19,252 bases of DNA, taken from positions 1 through 19,252 of the forward strand of contig NATN01000033.1 in the NCBI GenBank assembly GCA_002085355.1, written 5' to 3'. Both the position numbers and the translations under genes were made by a program. Below the pieces are notes generated by a model, which saw only the letters and a list, made by a program, of their open reading frames with translations, did not search any database and was not told the DNA's origin. Numbering within the stretch: position 1 is the first letter of the stretch; every line of letters begins with the position of its first letter. Shown here piece after piece: positions 14,190-19,252 of this stretch. The stretch is from Candidatus Zhuqueibacterota bacterium 4484_87 (GTDB lineage: Bacteria > Zhuqueibacterota > Zhuqueibacteria > Thermofontimicrobiales > Thermofontimicrobiaceae).

Positions 14190-15671
14190 ATGCCAAAAAC
14201 AAGACTACAATGGATACTGATCCTCCTGTTGGTGATGGTGGTGTTAATTGTGCCTTTATTTATTTTTCCGCCAAAGGCTGATGTCCAGCAGGATGATCCA
14301 TGGCTCTATATGCCGAAGAAGGTTTCGCACACGAACCATGCTCCGTTAATTCAGGGACCTTTTGCTGACGGTCCTTCTGTTACGAAGAAATGTCTCGAAT
14401 GCCATCCCGAAGCAGGGAAAGAGATGCTGAACAACGTCCACTGGACCTGGCTGGGAAAACCGGTTTTGCTGCCGGGACGCAAAGATTCCGTCAGAATGGG
14501 AAAGAAGGTTTCCATCAATAATTTTTGTATCGGAATTCGCGGCAATTGGCCTCCGTGTACTGCCTGCCATACAGGCTATGGCTGGTCTGATGAAAACTTT
14601 GATTTTTCCAATGAAAATAATATCGACTGTCTGGTGTGTCACGATCATTCAGGTCAGTATGTTAAGGGAAAAAGCGGAATCCCGCCCAAAGATGTCGATT
14701 TGGTCGCGGCAGCGAAAAGCGTTGGCAGACCGACAAGATTGAATTGCGGTAGCTGCCATTTCACCGGCGGCGGCGGAGACGCAGTGAAACACGGCGATTT
14801 AGATCGCAGCCTGGATTTCCCACCGGAACGCGTCGATGTCCACATGGGAAAATACAATCTCGTTTGTGTGGATTGCCACAAAGGCGAAAATCATCAGATT
14901 CGCGGACGCTTGATGTCGGTTAGTGCAGACAATGAAAATCAGGCATACTGTACTGATTGTCATCTGGAGAAACCGCATCAGGACGAACGTCTCAATGATC
15001 ACACTGATGCTGTGGCGTGTCAAACGTGTCATATTCCCAAAGCGGCAGTGAAAGAAGCCACGAAAATTAAGTGGGATTGGTCAGAGGCAGGACAGGCTCG
15101 CCCCCAAAATCCCCATTCATATTTGAAAATTAAGGGAAGCTTTGTTTATGAAAAGGGAATTACTCCCAAATATTGTTGGTACAATGGGAAAAGCGATCAT
15201 TACTTGTTGGGCGATAAAATTGATCCGAACAAAGTAACCCATTTAAATAGACCTTTGGGCGATATCAATGACCCGACGGCTAAAATTTTCCCGTTCAAAG
15301 TCCATCGGGCGAAACAGATTTATGATAAAAAATATAATTATTTGATCCAGCCTAAAACTTACGGCAAGGGTGGATATTGGACCGACTTTGATTGGCAAAA
15401 AGCCTCCCGGCTGGGAATGGAAGCGGTCGGTCTGAAATACAGCGGCAAATATGGTTTTGCCGAAACTGATATGTGCTGGCCTTTGACGCACATGGTGGCC
15501 CCCAAAGAAAAGGCGCTGTTGTGCGCTGATTGCCACTCTGAATCCGGTACATCCAGAAAGGGCCGTCTCGATTGGAAAGCGCTGGGTTACGAAGGCGATC
15601 CGATTTTCTACGGCGGCAGACGAGTCAAATCACACAAGTCCAATGTATCAACTAACGGGGAGGCAGATTGA
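14190..15671 (+). CDS. Octahaem c-type cytochrome, tetrathionate reductase (Otr) family
   Basis: A 493-residue cytochrome predicted to act outside the cytoplasmic membrane. Seen: an N-terminal hydrophobic segment (about 8-26) without a clear cleavage site, so probably a membrane anchor; eight CXXCH haem sites at Cys68, 123, 147, 186, 226, 254, 277 and 445; family-typical stretches INNFCIGIRGNWPPCTACH, ENNIDCLVCHDHSG, NCGSCHFTGGGGD and VKHGDLDRSL. Octahaem Otr proteins reduce tetrathionate to thiosulfate and in vitro also nitrite and hydroxylamine; their active-site haem is reported to have a Lys ligand, for which Lys200 in KHGDLD is a candidate. Extra cysteines at 113, 329 and 429 are not in haem motifs. 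GAGGGA precedes ATG 14190. First gene of the respiratory operon; the next gene overlaps or follows within 2 bases. The physiological substrate is inferred. Confidence 0.9.
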   Translation: MPKTRLQWILILLLVMVVLIVPLFIFPPKADVQQDDPWLYMPKKVSHTNHAPLIQGPFADGPSVTKKCLECHPEAGKEMLNNVHWTWLGKPVLLPGRKDSVRMGKKVSINNFCIGIRGNWPPCTACHTGYGWSDENFDFSNENNIDCLVCHDHSGQYVKGKSGIPPKDVDLVAAAKSVGRPTRLNCGSCHFTGGGGDAVKHGDLDRSLDFPPERVDVHMGKYNLVCVDCHKGENHQIRGRLMSVSADNENQAYCTDCHLEKPHQDERLNDHTDAVACQTCHIPKAAVKEATKIKWDWSEAGQARPQNPHSYLKIKGSFVYEKGITPKYCWYNGKSDHYLLGDKIDPNKVTHLNRPLGDINDPTAKIFPFKVHRAKQIYDKKYNYLIQPKTYGKGGYWTDFDWQKASRLGMEAVGLKYSGKYGFAETDMCWPLTHMVAPKEKALLCADCHSESGTSRKGRLDWKALGYEGDPIFYGGRRVKSHKSNVSTNGEAD

Positions 15672-15673
15672 AG

Positions 15674-18367
15674 ATGAATAGACAGACCTTCCGAAATAAT
15701 ACGAAACTTATTACAGCTTTTCTACTGGTTTTTCTGATAGCAGGGACTTATGTTTTTGCGCAGACAAACAAAACGATTCATCCGACGTTTCCGATTCTGG
15801 ATGAAAATGGGGTCACCGTTCTGACTTCCGGAAAGCCGATTTCTACAATGAAAACATGTGGCAATTGCCATGACACACAGTTCATCGAAACCCATAGTTT
15901 TCATTCTGATTTAGGGTTGAGCAATTACACTGAAAGCGGAGAGTCGATGCTCAGACCCTGGGATTTAAGCAATGGTGCTTTTGGGCAATGGAATTCGCTT
16001 CTTTATCGTTGTCTGACGCCCAAGAATGATCCGTTCATGGATTTGGGCACTCCGGGCTGGATAAAAATGTACGGACTGCGTCATGCTGGCGGCGGTCCGG
16101 CTGTGCGCAGTCGCGATGGTAAACCTTTGACGTCGCTAACCGTCAAAGCCGGCGATCCCGAGACCCATATCCTCGATCCCGAAACAGGGCAGATGAAACC
16201 CTGGAATTGGAAAAAATCCGGCGTTGTGGAAATGAACTGCTTTTTGTGTCATATTCCCAACCCGGATAATGATGCGCGATCTGTAGAGATTGCAAAAGGA
16301 AATTTTAAATGGGCAAATACTGCTACATTGAATGGAACAGGAATTGTCTCAAAAACAGCGTCGGGATGGAAATGGAATCGTTCGGCGTTTGATGCAAGAG
16401 GTGATCTCAAATCGCAATTTGTGCTCATGCAAGATCCTACAGATAAAAATTGCGCTGCTTGTCATGGCAAAGTGGTCGATGATCCGCATAGTCCTTTGCT
16501 TTTGACTGAGTGCAAGCCCGCTTACTGGAACACAGAGACGACGGGGCAAATTATATCTCCCCAGCGGATTTCCGACAGCGGTATGAATCTACAGAATAAA
16601 AATGAATTATCACGTCCCTGGGACGTACATGCGGAACGGTTGGTGCGTTGCGTCAACTGTCATTATTCCATCAATAATCCATCGTATCATGAAGGAGTGG
16701 AACCCGGGCATATCAAATTCGAAGCGAGAAGACTGGATTTGAAAGAATATCTCATCAGACCCAGCCATCAATTTGCCAAAGGAAAAACGGTGCAGCACAC
16801 AATCGCACCTGAATTGGCAAATACCATGCGCCGTTGTGAGTCCTGCCACGCCACAGAGAAAACGCATCAATGGTTGCCTTACAAAGATCGGCATTTGGCT
16901 AAATTAGCTTGTGAATCATGTCATATTCCGAAAATTTATTCGCCAACGAAAAGCTTGTATGACTGGACAGTGATCGATCTGAAGGGCGAAGCGCGAATTG
17001 AGTGCCGCGGCATTGAGGGCAACAAATTAGATCCGACTAAACTCATCACTGGTTACGAGCCTGTTTTATTGCCGCGAAAAGAGCAAGATGGCAGAGCCCG
17101 GTTAGTGCCGTATAATCTGATTACTTCTTATTTTTGGGTTTCCGGCGAGCCGGAAAGACCTGTGAGGTTAGTTGATCTGAAGAAAGCATTTATTCAAAAC
17201 AAGAAATATCATCCTGATTTAGTTGCCGTGTTCGATGAAGACGGTGATGGCACTATTTCAGCGGCGGAGTTGATCTTGAATAAGCAGGAAAAAATTGATG
17301 TTGTCAAGAAACGTTTGCAGGCTGTGGGCGTGATGAATCCCCGCATTGTAAGCGAAGTTCAGCCTTATGGCATTCATCATGATGTCATTGGCGGAGATTG
17401 GAGCACGCAAACTTGCGAATCGTGCCATAGCGAGGACTCCCGGATGTCACAGCCGTTTCTGCTTGCTGCAGCCGCTCCGATTGGCGTACAACCGGTTTTT
17501 GTGAATTATCCTGATTTGGATACTGCCGGGAAAATTACTACGAATGATGACGGCACTGTTCTTTTTGTGCCTGAGACGACAATGGCGGGCATGTACATAT
17601 TAGGACATGATAGCAACCAGATCGTCAAATGGATCGGTATCCTGACTTTTCTGGGAGTTTTATTTGGCGTTGCCGTGCATGGCGGGTTGCGAATTTTAGC
17701 AGCGCGTAAGATCAAGCATGATCATTCGATCAAGCTGGAAGAGAAGTATTTATACGAAGGTTATGAGCGTTTCTGGCATTGGCTGCAAGCGCTGGCAATT
17801 ATTTTGCTGATTTTCACCGGCTTAATAATTCATGCGCCTGAAGTTTTCAGCATTTTCAGCTTCAAAGGCGTGGTTTACGTGCATAATACACTGGGAATCC
17901 TGTTAGCGCTGAATGCGATTTTTGCAGTATTTTATTACCTTGCCAGCGGCAGAGTGAGAATGTATTTGCCCGAACCCAAGGGATTTTTCAATCAGGCAAT
18001 CACACAAATCGTTTTTTACACCAGCGGCATTTTTAAAGGAGAACCACACCCGTTCAAGAAAGAAGGCATTGAGGATAAGTTGAACCCGATGCAAAAATTG
18101 ACGTATCTGGCGATTCTGAATGTGTTGCTTCCGTTGCAGATCATCACTGGCGCATTGATCATGGGAGCACAGCATTTTCAGGGTTTTGCTGAAAAGCTGG
18201 GCGGATTGACGTTCCTCATTCCCATCCACACGCTCATCGCATGGTTTTTCGCTGCGTTTGTCGTGTTGCATATTTATTTGACAACAACAGGACACACGCC
18301 GTTTGCGGCGATCAAAGCCATGATTACTGGTTGGGAAGAAGTAGAAGTTTCTGAAAATAGTAAATAA
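15674..18367 (+). CDS. Heptahaem c-type cytochrome fused to a membrane cytochrome b, with an EF-hand
   Basis: An 897-residue fusion. Seen: signal peptide (about 1-29, ending VFA before QT); seven CXXCH sites (Cys62, 189, 260, 326, 388, 413, 581); a canonical EF-hand calcium loop DEDGDGTISAAE (521-532) between haems six and seven; then a C-terminal membrane part (about 648-870) with roughly five hydrophobic helices and histidines in HGG, FWHWLQA, YVHNTLG, IPIHTL and VVLHIY, like the di-haem cytochrome b subunits of formate dehydrogenase, NiFe hydrogenase or thiosulfate reductase. Inferred role: takes electrons from menaquinol through the b haems to the seven c haems and on to the octahaem reductase. 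GGGGAGG (15657-15663) serves either TTG 15668 or ATG 15674; ATG is preferred. The EF-hand suggests calcium-stabilised folding. Confidence 0.87.
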   Translation: MNRQTFRNNTKLITAFLLVFLIAGTYVFAQTNKTIHPTFPILDENGVTVLTSGKPISTMKTCGNCHDTQFIETHSFHSDLGLSNYTESGESMLRPWDLSNGAFGQWNSLLYRCLTPKNDPFMDLGTPGWIKMYGLRHAGGGPAVRSRDGKPLTSLTVKAGDPETHILDPETGQMKPWNWKKSGVVEMNCFLCHIPNPDNDARSVEIAKGNFKWANTATLNGTGIVSKTASGWKWNRSAFDARGDLKSQFVLMQDPTDKNCAACHGKVVDDPHSPLLLTECKPAYWNTETTGQIISPQRISDSGMNLQNKNELSRPWDVHAERLVRCVNCHYSINNPSYHEGVEPGHIKFEARRLDLKEYLIRPSHQFAKGKTVQHTIAPELANTMRRCESCHATEKTHQWLPYKDRHLAKLACESCHIPKIYSPTKSLYDWTVIDLKGEARIECRGIEGNKLDPTKLITGYEPVLLPRKEQDGRARLVPYNLITSYFWVSGEPERPVRLVDLKKAFIQNKKYHPDLVAVFDEDGDGTISAAELILNKQEKIDVVKKRLQAVGVMNPRIVSEVQPYGIHHDVIGGDWSTQTCESCHSEDSRMSQPFLLAAAAPIGVQPVFVNYPDLDTAGKITTNDDGTVLFVPETTMAGMYILGHDSNQIVKWIGILTFLGVLFGVAVHGGLRILAARKIKHDHSIKLEEKYLYEGYERFWHWLQALAIILLIFTGLIIHAPEVFSIFSFKGVVYVHNTLGILLALNAIFAVFYYLASGRVRMYLPEPKGFFNQAITQIVFYTSGIFKGEPHPFKKEGIEDKLNPMQKLTYLAILNVLLPLQIITGALIMGAQHFQGFAEKLGGLTFLIPIHTLIAWFFAAFVVLHIYLTTTGHTPFAAIKAMITGWEEVEVSENSK

Positions 18368-18380
18368 AGGGAGAAAAGAA

Positions 18381-18926
18381 ATGGCAAAGACGGCAAAAGA
18401 CAAAACAGATATGCCAGGAGGCAAGCCTTACATCAATCCGTATGTTGGGGGCGTTATCCTGGGGATTGTTTTGTTTTTAGCGTATTTCATCACCGGAGAT
18501 GGCCTTGGAGCATCCGGTGGTTTGAATCGCTTCGTTGTTTTTCTTGAAAAACTTATTGCACCAGGTCACGTGAATCGGGTGCCGTATTTGATTAATATCG
18601 GGGGCGGCCCGAAAAATCCGCTCGATCATTGGATCGTGTTTTTGGCCCTGGGAATTCTGCTTGGCGGATTTCTTTCCGGCTTGATTCATAAACGGTTAAA
18701 ACCAATGACAGGGAAAGGCCCCAATGTCTCTGTTAAAATGCGCTGGTTGCTGGCTTTCATCGGCGGGACGCTGATGGGATACGGTGCGCGTCTGGCTCGC
18801 GGCTGTACGTCTGGCCAGGGGCTCAATGGCGCAGCCACTTTATCAGTTGGCAGCTATGCGTTTTTGTTTTCTGTTTTTATTGGCGGCTATCTGTTAGCAT
18901 ACTTTTTAAGAAAGCAATGGAATTAA
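18381..18926 (+). CDS. YeeE/YedE-family membrane protein, half-size (sulfur/thiosulfate transport)
   Basis: A 181-residue membrane protein. Seen: hydrophobic helices at about 21-38, 83-102, 121-135 and 157-176, and the family signature GARLARGCTSGQGLNGAAT with Cys142. Full-length YeeE/YedE (TsuA) proteins import thiosulfate and use conserved cysteines; in many bacteria the protein is split into two consecutive half genes, as seems to be the case here with the gene at 18948. The start is supported by AAGGGAGAA just after the preceding stop (13 bases of spacing). Being next to a tetrathionate-reductase-family cytochrome, it may move thiosulfate or another reduced sulfur species. The transport direction is not known. 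Confidence 0.87.
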   Translation: MAKTAKDKTDMPGGKPYINPYVGGVILGIVLFLAYFITGDGLGASGGLNRFVVFLEKLIAPGHVNRVPYLINIGGGPKNPLDHWIVFLALGILLGGFLSGLIHKRLKPMTGKGPNVSVKMRWLLAFIGGTLMGYGARLARGCTSGQGLNGAATLSVGSYAFLFSVFIGGYLLAYFLRKQWN

Positions 18927-18947
18927 ATTTAATATGAGGGAATTGAA

Positions 18948-19252
18948 ATGGCTCCTTTTCCAATAGAACAAATTTTCGGTCATTGGGGCGCCTATCTGAT
19001 CTTTTTGCTGATCGGCATGGCGTTTGGCGGAACTTTAGAGATGACCGGCTTTGCTAATTCCACAAAATTAGCAGCGCAATTCTATTTCAAGGATCAAACT
19101 GTTTTGAAAACCATGTTTACCGGCATTATTGTCGCCATGCTGCTGATTTTTCTGTCCACCGGATTGAAGCTGTTGGATTTCAGCGTCATTTTTGTGAATC
19201 CGACCTATCTGGTGCCGTTGATCGTGGCTGGTTTTATTATGGGCTTCGGCTT
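18948..19252 (+). CDS. Second YeeE/YedE half protein, cut by the window end
   Basis: The frame is open from ATG 18948 to the last base (101 full codons). Seen: GAYLIFLLIGMAFGGTLEMTGF, a first hydrophobic helix with the GxxxGxxLExxxF pattern of YeeE/YedE proteins, FKDQTVLKTMFTGIIVAMLL as a second, and PTYLVPLIVAGFIMGFGF, the helix that normally precedes the second conserved cysteine region, which is beyond the window. GAGGGA (18936-18941) sits 6 bases before the ATG. It lies 21 bases after the first half and would complete a two-component carrier. Confidence 0.83.
   Translation, partial: MAPFPIEQIFGHWGAYLIFLLIGMAFGGTLEMTGFANSTKLAAQFYFKDQTVLKTMFTGIIVAMLLIFLSTGLKLLDFSVIFVNPTYLVPLIVAGFIMGFG

Noticed and set aside
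1..19252. CRISPR arrays, tRNA or rRNA genes, insertion sequences
   Set aside because: No regularly spaced identical repeats, no cloverleaf or rRNA core sequence and no transposase frame were seen in any spacer.

Overview
The window looks like a chromosomal contig from an uncultured or poorly known Gram-negative bacterium of the FCB / Calditrichota-KSB1 type. The basis is two large exported proteins ending in Por/type IX secretion sorting domains (NYPNPFNP and NFPNPFNA motifs), a meso-diaminopimelate murein recycling ligase, moderate to low GC content with AT-rich spacers, and multihaem cytochromes with a quinone-linked membrane cytochrome b. The lineage is an inference from gene style; no 16S gene or tRNA was seen.

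Layout. 1-2972: mpl (murein recycling; its 3' end is out of frame), a small protein with two R3H-like motifs, and a zinc-dependent medium-chain alcohol/polyol/threonine dehydrogenase. 2973-3403: regulatory leader region. 3404-5581: secreted protein with a type IX sorting tail, followed by a strong terminator. 5649-6032: AT-rich spacer with an intergenic repeat of the GCAAAG type. 6033-9716: large secreted subtilisin-like protease with a type IX tail. 9725-10286: ylxR and an L7Ae-like gene, usually found between nusA and infB but not so here. 10287-10790 (minus): QueT-like queuosine precursor transporter. 10890-11561: endonuclease III. 11725-13548: a HAD-like protein that has lost three key aspartates, followed by a radical SAM/SPASM-like protein. 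13549-14189: long spacer. 14190 to the end: a sulfur-oxyanion respiration locus made of an octahaem tetrathionate-reductase-family cytochrome, a heptahaem cytochrome fused to a membrane cytochrome b (with an EF-hand), and two half-size YeeE/YedE membrane proteins, the second cut by the window end.

How the genes may work together. The last four genes are tightly spaced, each with its own good ribosome binding site. They fit a scheme in which menaquinol electrons leave through the cytochrome b domain, pass along the seven haems to the octahaem reductase outside the membrane, and the product or substrate sulfur compound (thiosulfate in the tetrathionate case) is moved by the split YeeE/YedE carrier. 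This is the most interesting system in the window; the substrate is inferred from families, not proven. The HAD/radical SAM pair is the second most interesting spot, because the HAD protein appears to be a pseudoenzyme.
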